64,000 nucleotides of DNA from Brevundimonas intermedia (lineage in GTDB: Bacteria > Pseudomonadota > Alphaproteobacteria > Caulobacterales > Caulobacteraceae), in NCBI RefSeq assembly GCF_004614235.1, contig NZ_SPVH01000006.1, positions 62,001 through 126,000 on the forward strand, in the 5' to 3' direction. The first letter of the stretch is position 1, and every line of letters begins with the position of its first letter. Both the position numbers and the translations under genes were made by a program. The notes under the pieces were generated by a model. That model saw only the letters and a list, made by a program, of their open reading frames with translations. It was not told the DNA's origin and did no database searches. This document shows, one piece after another, positions 37,121 through 46,489 of the stretch.

Positions 37121-37498
37121 CTAATCGGCCAGCTTGAGCCCGCAGTGGGCGGCGAAATGACGAAAGTCGGAATCGCCGGAGATCAACGGAATTCCCGCAT
37201 CAATGCAGGACTGGGCGATCAGGGCGTCGGCCAGCCGCGACTTGAGACCGCGCATCGCGAGCGCGCGGCGATTGAGCGCCGCTCTTTCCCAATAGCCGTC
37301 GATGACCGGCACGAGCGGCGCCGCGCCCAACAGGGCGTCGAGATCGCTTTCAGGCGACGGGGCGGACAGCAGTTCCGTCAGAACCAGCGGCGGCAGCACC
37401 AGCCGCTCGTCGCGAAGGGCGCGGCGAACTGCAGGGCGCGCGGGTCCATCAACGCCGTGCAGAAAATGCAGGACCGCGCTGGTGTCAGCGGCGATCAA
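37121..37498 (-). CDS. VapC-type PIN-domain toxin
   Basis: The 125-residue protein is a PIN-domain ribonuclease by pattern: AADTSAVLHFL at the start (first Asp), VLTELLSAP (Glu), then LADALIAQSCIDAGIPLISGDSDF with the later Asp residues of the metal site. It probably cleaves RNA when free of its partner. The TTG at 37498 overlaps the antitoxin stop, the usual coupled arrangement; the longer frame upstream is in another frame to the antitoxin and is rejected. It sits between sdhB and the ferredoxin gene, opposite to both. Confidence 0.82.
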   Translation of the reverse strand: MIAADTSAVLHFLHGVDGPARPAVRRALRDERLVLPPLVLTELLSAPSPESDLDALLGAAPLVPVIDGYWERAALNRRALAMRGLKSRLADALIAQSCIDAGIPLISGDSDFRHFAAHCGLKLAD

Positions 37499-37725
37499 AC
37501 TGACCGATCCGATCCGTCCAGCGGCCGATCCTGGCGCAGGTCGTCGAGATCGACCTCCAATGGTGCGCGGCCTTCCAGGGCCAGCATGCGACGGCTCCAG
37601 TCCGAATGCGCCAGGGTTTCGAGCGCCCGACGCAAGGTTTCCGTCACGCCCTGGCCCGTCGCATCCTGAGCCGCCGCCAGGAGGCGGGATGGCAGAATGG
37701 CGGTGATCTTGCGCATGTCGTTCAT
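37495..37725 (-). CDS. VapB-type antitoxin
   Basis: The 76-residue protein has a ribbon-helix-helix-like start (MRKITAILPSRLLAAAQDAT, GVTETLRRALETLAH) with DNA-binding and an acidic tail (PLEVDLDDLRQDRPLDGS) expected to wrap and inhibit the toxin. It immediately precedes the PIN toxin with overlapping stop and start. Autoregulation from its own promoter is expected but no operator was identified. Confidence 0.78.
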   Translation of the reverse strand: MNDMRKITAILPSRLLAAAQDATGQGVTETLRRALETLAHSDWSRRMLALEGRAPLEVDLDDLRQDRPLDGSDRSV

Positions 37726-37791
37726 GCGTCGATAATGCCATATACTGATGCTGGCGCCAACTTACGGCCTTGCGCCCGCGCGCCGGCTTGA

Positions 37792-38124
<333 letters not shown>

Positions 38125-38125
38125 A

Positions 38126-38992
38126 ATGGGCGAGCCGGGGCTGATCGAGAGGATCGGCCGCTGGATCGACCATTGGATCGGGCAGGCCGACCCAGCCGGA
38201 CCGCCGCCGATCCTGGGGATCGCGGGATCGCAAGGGTCTGGAAAATCCACCCTGGCGCATGAGGTCGCCGAACGGTTCGGCGGGGCGACCCTGTCGCTGG
38301 ACGACGTCTATCTGACCAAGGCGGAACGGGCCGATCTGGCGGGGCGGGTGCATCCGCTGTTCGCCACGCGCGGGCCGCCAGGCACGCATGACCTGGATTT
38401 GCTGCATCGGCTTTTGGCCCGGCTTTCGAGTGCGGGTCCGGACGACCGGACGCCGCTGCCCCGCTTCGACAAGCTGGCCGACGACCGGGCGCCCGAGGCG
38501 GACTGGACCGTCGTGAAGGGGCGGCCGAGGGTGATCGTGCTGGAGGGGTGGTGCCTGGGGGCGACGGCGCAGGCGGCGACGGCCCTGGTCGCGCCGATCA
38601 ATGCGCTGGAAGCCGAGCAGGATGCGGATGGCCTGTGGCGGGGCGCGATCAATGATGTTCTGGCGCGGGACTATGGGCCGTTGCGCGCGCGACTGGACGC
38701 TTTGGTGTTTCTGAAGGCGCCGTCGTTCGATGTCGTGCTGGACTGGCGCTGCGAGCAGGAGGCGGGGCTGATGAAGCGCGACGCCGTGCCGCCTGGGCGG
38801 CGCGCGGCCCTGGCGGTCTTCGTCCAGCACTATGAGCGGCTGACCCGGCACATGATCGATGGCGGCGTCGCCGCCGACCTGATCGTCGATCTGGACCGGG
38901 ATCGCCGGATTCTGGGCCTGGAGGGCGCGGATTTCCTCGCGGCGACAGGGGGCGTGGCGCCGGAGCCGGCATCGCGCGTTATCGCACCATGA
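38126..38992 (+). CDS. D-glycerate 3-kinase-like P-loop kinase
   Basis: The 288-residue protein has the P-loop GIAGSQGSGKSTLA near residue 40 and the family pattern LSLDDVYLTKAERADLA, ATRGPPGTHDLDLL and LPRFDKLADDRAPEADW. The GLYK/YggC-type kinases phosphorylate D-glycerate or related small acids with ATP; the substrate here is inferred. It overlaps the downstream PilZ gene by four bases. Confidence 0.82.
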   Translation: MGEPGLIERIGRWIDHWIGQADPAGPPPILGIAGSQGSGKSTLAHEVAERFGGATLSLDDVYLTKAERADLAGRVHPLFATRGPPGTHDLDLLHRLLARLSSAGPDDRTPLPRFDKLADDRAPEADWTVVKGRPRVIVLEGWCLGATAQAATALVAPINALEAEQDADGLWRGAINDVLARDYGPLRARLDALVFLKAPSFDVVLDWRCEQEAGLMKRDAVPPGRRAALAVFVQHYERLTRHMIDGGVAADLIVDLDRDRRILGLEGADFLAATGGVAPEPASRVIAP

Positions 38993-39336
38993 GCCTGTTT
39001 GGATCCAAACCCGCCGCCACGGAAGACAGACGGTCGGCGACGCGTCGGCCGGCCAATGCGCGCGGCGTCGTCTGCGCGCCCGGCGTGGAGACGGCGTGTC
39101 TGATCGTGGATCTGTCGGACGGGGGCATGAAGGTGCAGTTGGACCGCGGGGCCGCCCTGCCGCGCGAGGTGGTGGTGGTCGATGTCGCGCAAGCCGTGGC
39201 CTATCCCGCGACCGTCGTGTGGCAGAGGACGAACGAGGCGGGCTTGAGACAGACCGGCGCCAAATCCCTGCGCGGCCTGGCGCCCGCCCGGCTGGTCGGC
39301 GCGCGAGAGGCCTGGCTGAGGGCCGGGGGCCGCTAA
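38989..39336 (+). CDS. PilZ domain protein
   Basis: The 115-residue protein has the RRSATRRP-type Arg motif near residue 16 and LIVDLSDGGMKVQLD, matching the RxxxR and D/NxSxxG pattern that binds cyclic-di-GMP. Single-domain PilZ proteins report c-di-GMP levels to motility or envelope machinery. Its start overlaps the kinase gene; its end overlaps the convergent HAD gene. Confidence 0.85.
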   Translation: MSLFGSKPAATEDRRSATRRPANARGVVCAPGVETACLIVDLSDGGMKVQLDRGAALPREVVVVDVAQAVAYPATVVWQRTNEAGLRQTGAKSLRGLAPARLVGAREAWLRAGGR

Positions 39337-40187
39337 AGCCCGGCGGGCATCGATCCGGCGTTGATGGCGATACGGCCCACCAGACCCTTGACGATCAGGT
39401 CGAGGGCCGAACCCTCGCGGTAGTCAGCGGCGGCGACGAAGTTGACCCGGTCCTCCGAGATCAGGGAGTAGACCTTCTTCTGATCCTTCTCGTTCGAGCG
39501 CGGATCATAGACGGCGATGGAGAAGCCGCCCTTGGTGTGCATCATCTTCATGGTCGGCACGTCGGTGTCGCCGTCGCCGATGAAGATCATCCGGTCGAAG
39601 GGCACGGCGCGCTCGTCGTCGGGGATGAAGTGGTTGATACGCTCGTGCTCCCAGTGGTTCTTCACGCCCTTGTTGATGCGGAACAGATACTGGGTCTTGG
39701 TGGTGTAGTTGACGCCCACGGCCGGCCAGGCCGCCTCGCCCTTGTCGTCATAGACATAGTGGGAGGCGAAGACGTGGTTCAGGGCGGGGCGGATCGGCGT
39801 GCCGTCGATCATCTCCTCCAGCCCGGCCGAGATGATGTAGTGCTCGATATCCAGCCCGTATTTGGCGCCGAAGGCGTTCATCCGGTCGAACCAGCTGAGA
39901 TCCTTCAGCCCCTCGAACAGGGCCACGGCCTCACCGTGCTGGCGCAGGGTTTCGCGCGTCACCGGGGCGCCGTTCTGGCGGGCGTGATGCAGCATCAGCT
40001 GCATGTACATCAGAATGCCGTCGCCGTCGGCGTCCTTGGTCAGGCGCTCGGCCTCTTCCCAAAACGCGCCGATGCCCATGCCCACCGACGGAATGAACGA
40101 CACCTCCTGCATGTTGCCGCGCGCCAGGGTGCCGTCGAAATCATAGATCAGGGCGGTCTTCAGCAGCGGGGTCTTGGGTTCGGACAT
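39333..40187 (-). CDS. HAD family hydrolase
   Basis: The 284-residue protein has HAD motif I YDFDGTLARGN at residue 15 and motif IV IFIGDGDTDVPTMK near 215, with a long cap in between (RINHFIPDDERAVPF). It is likely a phosphatase for a small phosphorylated metabolite; the closest functional guess would be a phosphoserine-phosphatase-like enzyme, but this is weak. It shares a 4-base overlap at its end with the PilZ gene. Confidence 0.8.
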   Translation of the reverse strand: MSEPKTPLLKTALIYDFDGTLARGNMQEVSFIPSVGMGIGAFWEEAERLTKDADGDGILMYMQLMLHHARQNGAPVTRETLRQHGEAVALFEGLKDLSWFDRMNAFGAKYGLDIEHYIISAGLEEMIDGTPIRPALNHVFASHYVYDDKGEAAWPAVGVNYTTKTQYLFRINKGVKNHWEHERINHFIPDDERAVPFDRMIFIGDGDTDVPTMKMMHTKGGFSIAVYDPRSNEKDQKKVYSLISEDRVNFVAAADYREGSALDLIVKGLVGRIAINAGSMPAGL

Positions 40188-40222
40188 GAGGGCGAAATCC
40201 TTGGTGGAACCCGCCCTCTATA

Positions 40223-40735
40223 TCAGCCCGCCGCGCCCGTCGATTGGCGACGCTGGCCGAAGGTGGGGGCGGCCGCCTTCTGCTCGGCCCAATAGTCCGC
40301 GCCCGTCGTCGGCTTGAACATCGTGCGCGGCGACCCGTTTCGCGCCACCACGGCGAAGGTGTTGGTCGAGGCCTGATAGATCAGGGTGTCGCCGTTCGGC
40401 CGTTTCACGGTCTCGGCGTCGCGCGGCGGCTTGGTCGTGAAGGCCGTCACCTTGGCCAGATAATCCTCGGCCGAGCGGGCGTCGAAGTCGGCGCCGTTGC
40501 GGTCGTAAAGCCGGGCGATCTTGGCGTCCACGGTCTCGCGCCGGTTGGCGGTCAGAACCGGCTTCTCCTGCGGCGTTGCGGCCTCTTCGCCGGTCGCCGG
40601 CATGGACGTCAGAGCCACCGATTCGGCCGCCGCCGTCCGGTCTCGTGTCTCGACCGCCGAACTGTTGTCACAGGCGGTCAGCCCCAACAAACCACACAGG
40701 GCCAGCGCGGCCCCATCCCTCATCACCGTTCTCAT
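40223..40735 (-). CDS. Putative lipoprotein with pyocin/toxin-like domain
   Basis: The 170-residue protein has a lipobox (LLGLTACD, Cys at about residue 22) and a linker rich in small residues. The C-terminal domain carries LYDRNGADFDARSAEDYLA, VKRPNGDTLIYQASTNTFAV, NGSPRTMFKP and YWAEQK, a block order I associate with pyocin large-subunit-like and polymorphic toxin C-termini. No immunity gene is seen next to it, so a non-toxic lipoprotein use of the fold is at least as likely. It is divergent from coaBC. Confidence 0.6.
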   Translation of the reverse strand: MRTVMRDGAALALCGLLGLTACDNSSAVETRDRTAAAESVALTSMPATGEEAATPQEKPVLTANRRETVDAKIARLYDRNGADFDARSAEDYLAKVTAFTTKPPRDAETVKRPNGDTLIYQASTNTFAVVARNGSPRTMFKPTTGADYWAEQKAAAPTFGQRRQSTGAAG

Positions 40736-40837
40736 TCTTCCCTCCAGATACCCGCTGAACGCGACGAAAGCACAACTTTATTGTTCGCGCAATGTTCTCG
40801 TCTCGACGGCGTCACGCGGGGCGGCTAGACGGAGATC

Positions 40838-42067
40838 ATGGACAATCGCTCCCTTTCGAACCGCAAGATCCTGCTGATCGTCGGCGGCGGCATCGCAGCC
40901 TACAAGGCGCTGGAACTGGTGCGGTTGATCGCCAAGGCGGGCGGACAGACGCGAGTGATCCTGACCGAATCCGGGGCCGAGTTCGTGACGCCTCTGTCGC
41001 TGGCGGCGCTGAGCGGCCATCCGGTGCGCTCGGGCCTGTTCCATCCCGACGACGAAACTAGCATGGGTCATATCGAGCTGTCGCGCTGGGCCGACCTGGT
41101 GGTGGTGGCGCCGGCGACGGCGGGCCTGATCGCCAAGGCGGCGAACGGCTTGGCCGACGACCTGGCCTCCACGACCCTGATCGCCACGGACAAGCGGGTG
41201 CTGCTGGCGCCGGCGATGAATGTGCGGATGTGGGAGCATCCGGCGGTGCAGGCCAATATGGAACGGCTGAAGGCCTTTCCCGGCTTCCACGGCGTCGCCG
41301 TTGTCGGACCGGACGACGGCGAGATGGCCTGCGGCGAATATGGGCCGGGCCGTATGGCCGAGCCGGCCGCGATCCTGGAGGCCATCGAGGGCCTGCTGGC
41401 CGGCGCCGGCGGACGCCCCCTGGCGGGAAAGCGCGCCGTCGTCACGGCCGGGCCGACGTTCGAGCCCATCGACCCGGTGCGGGGCCTGACCAATCGCTCC
41501 AGCGGCAAACAGGGCTACGCCATCGCCGCCGCCCTGGCCGAGCTGGGGGCGGAGGTGACGCTGGTGTCCGGGCCGACGGCGCTGGGGGCGCCTACGGGCG
41601 TGACGCGGATCGATGTGGAGAGCGCGCTGGAGATGCAGGCGGCGACGCGGAGCGCCCTGCCCGCCGACATCGCCGTGCTGTCGGCCGCCGTCGCCGACTG
41701 GCGCGTGGACACCATCGCCGGCGGCAAGATCAAGAAGGGGCCGGGCGGGCCGCCGACCCTGGCCCTGATCGAGAACCCCGACATTCTGGCGGGCGTCGCC
41801 GCGCCGGGACCGAACCGGCCGGCCCTGGTCATCGGCTTCGCCGCCGAGACCGCGGACCTGGAGGCCAATGCGCGGGCCAAACTGTCGAGAAAGGGCTGCG
41901 ACTGGATCATCGGCAACGACGTGTCCGACGACGTGTTCGGCTCGGACGGAAACGCCGTGCTGCTGGTCACCGCCGACAGGACCGAAGCCTGGCCGCGCCA
42001 GTCCAAGACCGCCATCGCCCGCGCCGTCGCCGCCCGTATCGCCGACCATTTCAAGGCCCCCGAATGA
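40838..42067 (+). CDS. coaBC: Bifunctional phosphopantothenoylcysteine decarboxylase/synthetase
   Basis: CoaBC makes 4'-phosphopantetheine from 4'-phosphopantothenate and cysteine in CoA synthesis. The N-terminal CoaC part has the FMN-dependent [15 protein letters not shown] and [18 protein letters not shown], with [15 protein letters not shown] carrying the active-site region. The C-terminal CoaB part shows [14 protein letters not shown] and [17 protein letters not shown] sequence ([16 protein letters not shown]), then AAVADWRV and KIKKG. The stop overlaps the dut start. Confidence 0.96.
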   Translation: MDNRSLSNRKILLIVGGGIAAYKALELVRLIAKAGGQTRVILTESGAEFVTPLSLAALSGHPVRSGLFHPDDETSMGHIELSRWADLVVVAPATAGLIAKAANGLADDLASTTLIATDKRVLLAPAMNVRMWEHPAVQANMERLKAFPGFHGVAVVGPDDGEMACGEYGPGRMAEPAAILEAIEGLLAGAGGRPLAGKRAVVTAGPTFEPIDPVRGLTNRSSGKQGYAIAAALAELGAEVTLVSGPTALGAPTGVTRIDVESALEMQAATRSALPADIAVLSAAVADWRVDTIAGGKIKKGPGGPPTLALIENPDILAGVAAPGPNRPALVIGFAAETADLEANARAKLSRKGCDWIIGNDVSDDVFGSDGNAVLLVTADRTEAWPRQSKTAIARAVAARIADHFKAPE

Positions 42068-42519
42068 CCGAGACCTCCATCCAGATCCTGCGCCTGCCGC
42101 ATTCGGAAGGGCTGCCCCTGCCGGCCTATGAGACAGCCGGATCTGCGGGCATGGACCTGCGCGCGGCGGTCCCTGAGGATCAACCGATGACCCTCGCGCC
42201 GGGCCAGCGGGCGCTGGTGCCCACGGGGCTGAAGATCGCCCTGCCGCTGGGCTACGAGGCCCAGGTGCGGGCGCGCTCGGGCCTCGCTTTGAAGCACGGC
42301 ATCATCTGCCCCAATGCGCCGGGCACCATCGACAGCGACTATCGCGGCGAGTGCGGGGTCATCCTGGCCAACATCGGCGCGGAACCCTTCGTTATCCGCC
42401 GGGGCGAACGCATCGCCCAGCTGGTGATCGCCAAACACGAACGTGCGGATTGGGCCGAGGTAGAGACGCTGGACGAGACCGCACGAGGGACGGGCGGGTT
42501 CGGATCGACGGGGCGGTAG
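42064..42519 (+). CDS. dut: Deoxyuridine 5'-triphosphate nucleotidohydrolase
   Basis: dUTPase removes dUTP and supplies dUMP for thymidylate. The five motifs are visible: [45 protein letters not shown] and [11 protein letters not shown]. The ATG at 42064 overlaps the coaBC stop, and the 151-residue length is normal. The larger open frame that begins inside coaBC is not the gene. Confidence 0.97.
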   Translation: MTETSIQILRLPHSEGLPLPAYETAGSAGMDLRAAVPEDQPMTLAPGQRALVPTGLKIALPLGYEAQVRARSGLALKHGIICPNAPGTIDSDYRGECGVILANIGAEPFVIRRGERIAQLVIAKHERADWAEVETLDETARGTGGFGSTGR

Positions 42520-42522
42520 CCC

Positions 42523-43473
42523 TTAGACCAGCGGCGCTGTCGGCTGGAGCAGGGCGGCCTTGCGGCGGACGTGTTCGCGCCAGGCGGTGTAGAGGCCGCT
42601 GGAGGCGATCAGGGCGGCGCCGGCCAAGGTGCTGAGAGTCGGGGTCGTGGACATCAGCCACCAGCCGAAGACGATGGCGCCGACGATCTGGAGATAGTCG
42701 AAGGGCGCCACCACGGCGACCGGGGCCTTTTGCAGCGAGGCGGTCATGAACAGCTGGGCCAGGCCGCCGGCGATCCCCGATCCGATCAGCAGGGCGAAGG
42801 TCAGGGGCGAATGCATCTGGCCGACGAAGGGCAGCAGGATCGCCCCCGCGATCGAGCAGGCGACGAAGAACCAAAAGACGATGGCGGCGACATGTTCGGT
42901 GTCACGCAACTGGCGCAGAGTGATGGTCACGCCCGCCGTCAGCACCGCCCCGATCAGGGCGAAGGCCACGCCCGCAAGCGGCAGGACAGAGTGCCCGACG
43001 CCCGGCCGCATGACGATGATGACGCCGATGAAGCCCACCGCGACGGCCGCCCATCGTCGCGGGCCGACCGCCTCCTTCAGAATGAAGAAGGACAGGATGG
43101 TGGCGAAGATGGGCGCGGTGAAGCTGAGAGTCGTGGCGTCGGCCAAGGGCAGAAGCGTCAGCGTCTGAAACAGGCACAGGATCGCCGCGACGCCCAGGGC
43201 GCTGCGTCCCAGATGGGCGAAGGGGCGACGTGTGGACAGGGCCGAAAGACCGCCCGGCTGGGTCAGGACCCAAGCCAGCACAACCGGCAGACCGAAGAAG
43301 GCGCGGTAGAACAGCATCTCCGGCGCCGCCACGCCATCGTACGACGCCAGCTTCAACGTCGCCGTCATGATCGAAAAGCAGCCGGCGGCCGCAATGCGCA
43401 GCGCGATGCCGCGGACGACATCCTCGCCCGCAGCATTCGATAGGTCAGGGGACGGCCGCTCGGAGGCGACCAT
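42523..43473 (-). CDS. DMT superfamily (EamA) transporter
   Basis: The 316-residue protein has about ten membrane helices in two homologous EamA repeats (for example ATTLSFTAPIFATILSFFILKE and AVVAPFDYLQIVGAIVFGWWL). The pattern fits drug/metabolite exporters of amino acids or small metabolites; the substrate is not predictable. The family-standard TAPIF and KEAVGPRRW motifs are present. The gene overlaps no neighbour and runs opposite to dut. Confidence 0.85.
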   Translation of the reverse strand: MVASERPSPDLSNAAGEDVVRGIALRIAAAGCFSIMTATLKLASYDGVAAPEMLFYRAFFGLPVVLAWVLTQPGGLSALSTRRPFAHLGRSALGVAAILCLFQTLTLLPLADATTLSFTAPIFATILSFFILKEAVGPRRWAAVAVGFIGVIIVMRPGVGHSVLPLAGVAFALIGAVLTAGVTITLRQLRDTEHVAAIVFWFFVACSIAGAILLPFVGQMHSPLTFALLIGSGIAGGLAQLFMTASLQKAPVAVVAPFDYLQIVGAIVFGWWLMSTTPTLSTLAGAALIASSGLYTAWREHVRRKAALLQPTAPLV

Positions 43474-43480
43474 GTGCGGC

Positions 43481-43993
43481 TTAGGCCTGGCCGGTTTCGA
43501 CCGGCTGTTGGGCGATCTGCTGCTGGCGCGCGATGTAGATGGCGGCGAAGTCGATGGGGTCGAGCTGGAACGGGGGATAGAAGCCGCCGTCGGCCGTGGC
43601 GCCCGAGATGATCTCGCGGGCGAACGGGAACAGATAGCGCGGGCATTCGATCAGCAGCAGGGGCTCGATGTCCTGCTCGCTGACATTGGCCAGCTGGAAC
43701 AGGCCGCCATAGACCAGTTCGACGTGGAAGACGGGCTGGTTCTCGTGGGTCGCCTTGATCGACAGCTTCAGATCCAGCTCGAACAGGCCGTCCGGGCGAC
43801 CCTGGGCGGCCATTTCGACGCCCAGGTCGATGGCGGGCTTGCCGTCGATGCGCAGGGATTCCGGGGCGCGCGGGTTCTCGAACGAGAAGTCGCGGACGTA
43901 TTGCGCCAGGATGCGGAAGCCGGGGCCGGCGGGCTGGCCCTGTTGGGCCTCGCCTTGCTGGGGCTGTTCGGCGGAGGGTGCGACGTCGGTCAT
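43481..43993 (-). CDS. secB: Protein-export chaperone SecB
   Basis: SecB is a tetrameric chaperone that keeps preproteins unfolded and delivers them to SecA, which is encoded 11 kb to the right. The 170-residue protein has [20 protein letters not shown] and [21 protein letters not shown] followed by [17 protein letters not shown], the family signature. A Gln/Pro-rich N-terminal tail and a C-terminal acidic stretch complete it. Confidence 0.96.
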   Translation of the reverse strand: MTDVAPSAEQPQQGEAQQGQPAGPGFRILAQYVRDFSFENPRAPESLRIDGKPAIDLGVEMAAQGRPDGLFELDLKLSIKATHENQPVFHVELVYGGLFQLANVSEQDIEPLLLIECPRYLFPFAREIISGATADGGFYPPFQLDPIDFAAIYIARQQQIAQQPVETGQA

Positions 43994-44186
43994 GAAAGCG
44001 GTCTTTGAACGGATTTGAGGTTGATCGGGCCGGAATGTGGCGCCGCGATTACCATGCCGGGACGCTTGGCCGCAACGTCGCGTGCGCGATTGGGGGGCGC
44101 GCTTCGCCTTGCCTCGTCCTATATGACCCCGTAATTACGCCAGACATAGGTTTGGCGCGCCCGTCGTTCGCTACAGGAAATCTCCC

Positions 44187-44831
44187 TTGAACCTGCCGGT
44201 CCAGTTCCAGATCGTCGTCTTCGCCTTCATCGCGGCCTTCGTGCTGTTCCAGCTTTACAATGTGCTGGGCAAGCGGGTCGGCCGTCAGCCGCAGGAGGAC
44301 GCCAAGGTCGTCGCGCCCGGCCCGAACCCGGCCGAGACGGCCAAGGTCCCGGCCATCGATCCCGCCACCCTGGCCTCCATCGCCACCCTGAAGGCGCGCG
44401 ATCCGGCCTTCGATCCAGCGCGCTTCCTGGACGGCGCGCGCCAAGCCTATGAGACCATCGTGCGGGGCTACGCCGCCGGCGACCGCGCCGCGCTTAAGCC
44501 GTTGCTGAAGCCGAACGTCTTCGCCTCGTTCGACGCCGGCATCGCGGCGCGCGAGACGCGTGGCGAGACGGAAACCGTGGAGTTCCTGTTTCCGCCCCGC
44601 GCCGATCTGGAAGGCGCCGTCGCCGAGGGCGACCGGGCCGTGGCCAAGGTTCGCTTCCTGGGCGAGCTGCGCAGCCGCGTGACCAAGGTCTCGGGCGAGC
44701 CCGCCGATGTCGAGACGGGCGAGCCGGTGATCGAAGAGCGCCGCACCGCCGAACACTGGACGTTCGAGCGCACCCTGGGCGCGGCCGATCCGAACTGGGT
44801 CCTGGCCCGCGTCGAGCCGGCCAACGCCTGA
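44187..44831 (+). CDS. Tim44 domain membrane protein
   Basis: The 214-residue protein has one N-terminal membrane helix (VFAFIAAFVLFQLYNVLG) and a C-terminal Tim44-like fold: FLDGARQAYETIVRGYAAGDRA, LLKPNVFASFD and HWTFERTLGAADPNWVLARV. Bacterial Tim44-like proteins of this arrangement (TimA) sit in the inner membrane; their role is unclear. It overlaps mltA by one base (TGATG) and follows divergently from secB, the common alphaproteobacterial order. Confidence 0.88.
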   Translation: MNLPVQFQIVVFAFIAAFVLFQLYNVLGKRVGRQPQEDAKVVAPGPNPAETAKVPAIDPATLASIATLKARDPAFDPARFLDGARQAYETIVRGYAAGDRAALKPLLKPNVFASFDAGIAARETRGETETVEFLFPPRADLEGAVAEGDRAVAKVRFLGELRSRVTKVSGEPADVETGEPVIEERRTAEHWTFERTLGAADPNWVLARVEPANA

Positions 44832-45952
44832 TGTCGATCCTGCGGCAGGTCGGAGCCTGGCCGCTGACGCTGGCGAGCGTGCTGGCGGCCGCAGCCTGCT
44901 CCACCGGGCCAATGACGCCGGTCGCGCCGGCGGCCCCCCAAACGGGGCCTGTTCCCTATACGCCGTCACCGACGCCCGGCGTCCCACAGCCCACGCCGTC
45001 CAATGCGCTTAGTCCGGCCGTTTTGCCGGGATGGAGCGCGGAGGATCACCTGGCGGCCTTCCGCGCCTATCTCGACGGCTGCGGCGCTGCGCGCGATACG
45101 GCCCCGCGCGCCGTCTGCGGACGGGCCAAGGCCATGGCGACGACCACCACCGTGACCCCGTCGGACGCCCGCGCCTTCTTCGAGGCCAGCTTCAGCGCGG
45201 TGCCGGCCGCGACGGCGGACGGGCGGCCGGGTCTGCTGACCTCCTATTTCGCGCCCGAGTATCCCGCGCGGCGCCGGCCGGACGCCGAGTTCTCGGCTCC
45301 CGTCCTGCCCAAGCCCGCCAACCCGCGCGGCGCCGGCGACCGGGCCTATATCGAATCCGCCGCCCGGCCGGATCAGGCCCTGGCCTGGATGCGGGCCGAG
45401 GACCTGTTCTTCCTGCAGATCCAGGGCTCGGGCTATCTGACGTTCGAGGACGGGACGCGCGGCCGGGCCGCCTACGCCGCCGACAACGGCAAGCCGTTCG
45501 TCGGCATCGCCCGCCCCATGGCCCAGCAGGGCCTGCTGCCCCAGAATGGCACCTCGGGCGACGCCATCCGCGGCTGGCTGGCGACCCACCGGGGCTATGA
45601 GGCCCAGGCCGTCATGGCGCTGAACCCGCGCTACATCTTCTTCCGACTGGACGGGGACGACGACGGCCACCCTGCCGGCGCAGCGGGGATACCCCTGACG
45701 GAGCGGCGCGCCATCGCGGTCGATCCGGCGCACTGGCGCTATGGCGAACTGGTCTGGCTGGAGGCCGACGGCGGCAACCTGCGCGGCGCCACGGCCAGCT
45801 ATCGAGGCCTGGCCATGGCGCTGGACACGGGATCGGCCATTCGCGGGCCGGTACGCGCTGACCTCTATATGGGGCGCGGCGACGCGGCCGGAGCCGAGGC
45901 CGGGACCGTGCGCCACCCCTTGCGGATGTGGCGCCTGGTCCCGAAGGGTTAG
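44831..45952 (+). CDS. mltA: Membrane-bound lytic murein transglycosylase A
   Basis: MltA cleaves peptidoglycan glycan chains with 1,6-anhydro ends. The 373-residue protein is a probable lipoprotein ([10 protein letters not shown] near residue 22) with a Pro-rich linker. The MltA and 3D domains show [42 protein letters not shown], and the catalytic Asp region [20 protein letters not shown] followed by GDAAG. It starts at an ATG overlapping the Tim44 gene stop. The Smr gene that often follows is absent; ohr follows instead, on the other strand. Confidence 0.94.
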   Translation: MSILRQVGAWPLTLASVLAAAACSTGPMTPVAPAAPQTGPVPYTPSPTPGVPQPTPSNALSPAVLPGWSAEDHLAAFRAYLDGCGAARDTAPRAVCGRAKAMATTTTVTPSDARAFFEASFSAVPAATADGRPGLLTSYFAPEYPARRRPDAEFSAPVLPKPANPRGAGDRAYIESAARPDQALAWMRAEDLFFLQIQGSGYLTFEDGTRGRAAYAADNGKPFVGIARPMAQQGLLPQNGTSGDAIRGWLATHRGYEAQAVMALNPRYIFFRLDGDDDGHPAGAAGIPLTERRAIAVDPAHWRYGELVWLEADGGNLRGATASYRGLAMALDTGSAIRGPVRADLYMGRGDAAGAEAGTVRHPLRMWRLVPKG

Positions 45953-46374
45953 GCGACGGTCAGGGTCACCGCGATATTGCCCCGCGTGGCGTGCGAATAG
46001 GGGCAGACGGCATCCGCCTCGGCGACCAGGGCCTCGGCTTCGGCGCGATCCACGCCCGGCAGGCTGATCTCCAAGGCGACCTCCAGGCCGAAGCCCTTGT
46101 CGCTGCGCGGACCGATGCCGACCGTGGCGTTGACGGCGGCGTCGGCGGGCATTTTGGCATGGCCGCCCTGCGAGCCGACGTACTTCATCGCGCTCAGGAA
46201 ACAGGCGGCGTAGCCGGCCGCGAACAGCTGTTCAGGATTATTGCCGACGCCGGCGCCGCCCAGTTCCTTGGGCGTACCCAGGGCCACGTCGAGCGCGCCA
46301 TCGGTGGTGGCGACGCGGCCGTCGCGGCCGCCCGTGGCGGTCGCCGTAGTGCGGTAGAGGACGTTGATGGACAT
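45949..46374 (-). CDS. ohr: Organic hydroperoxide resistance protein (Ohr/OsmC family)
   Basis: Ohr reduces organic peroxides using two cysteines; here they are in [10 protein letters not shown] near residue 57 and [14 protein letters not shown] near 125. The 141-residue protein begins [19 protein letters not shown], typical for Ohr. It is divergent from the MarR-type regulator with repeated operator-like sequences between. A longer in-frame start at 46443 would lie on the operator and is rejected. Confidence 0.93.
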   Translation of the reverse strand: MSINVLYRTTATATGGRDGRVATTDGALDVALGTPKELGGAGVGNNPEQLFAAGYAACFLSAMKYVGSQGGHAKMPADAAVNATVGIGPRSDKGFGLEVALEISLPGVDRAEAEALVAEADAVCPYSHATRGNIAVTLTVA

Positions 46375-46396
46375 GATCAGGCTCCTGATGGATAAA

Positions 46397-46412
46397 TATC
46401 GTGTGCGATTAA
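46397..46412. promoter_or_regulatory. Operator-like motif near ohr
   Basis: TATCGTGTGCGATTAA; its ATCG-N4-CGAT core is a short palindrome. An almost identical copy lies 68 bases to the right. It sits just upstream of the ohr start, in the likely ohr promoter. Confidence 0.6.
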
Positions 46413-46464
46413 ATCGCTGGCGATGATTTAGGACGAACATCAAAAGTCGTCAAGCTTGCGATTG

Positions 46465-46480
46465 TATCGTGCGCGATTAA
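46465..46480. promoter_or_regulatory. Operator-like motif near ohrR
   Basis: TATCGTGCGCGATTAA differs from the copy at 46397 in one base. It lies 9 bases before the regulator start, so the regulator probably represses both genes. Confidence 0.6.
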
Positions 46481-46489
46481 TATAGGGTC

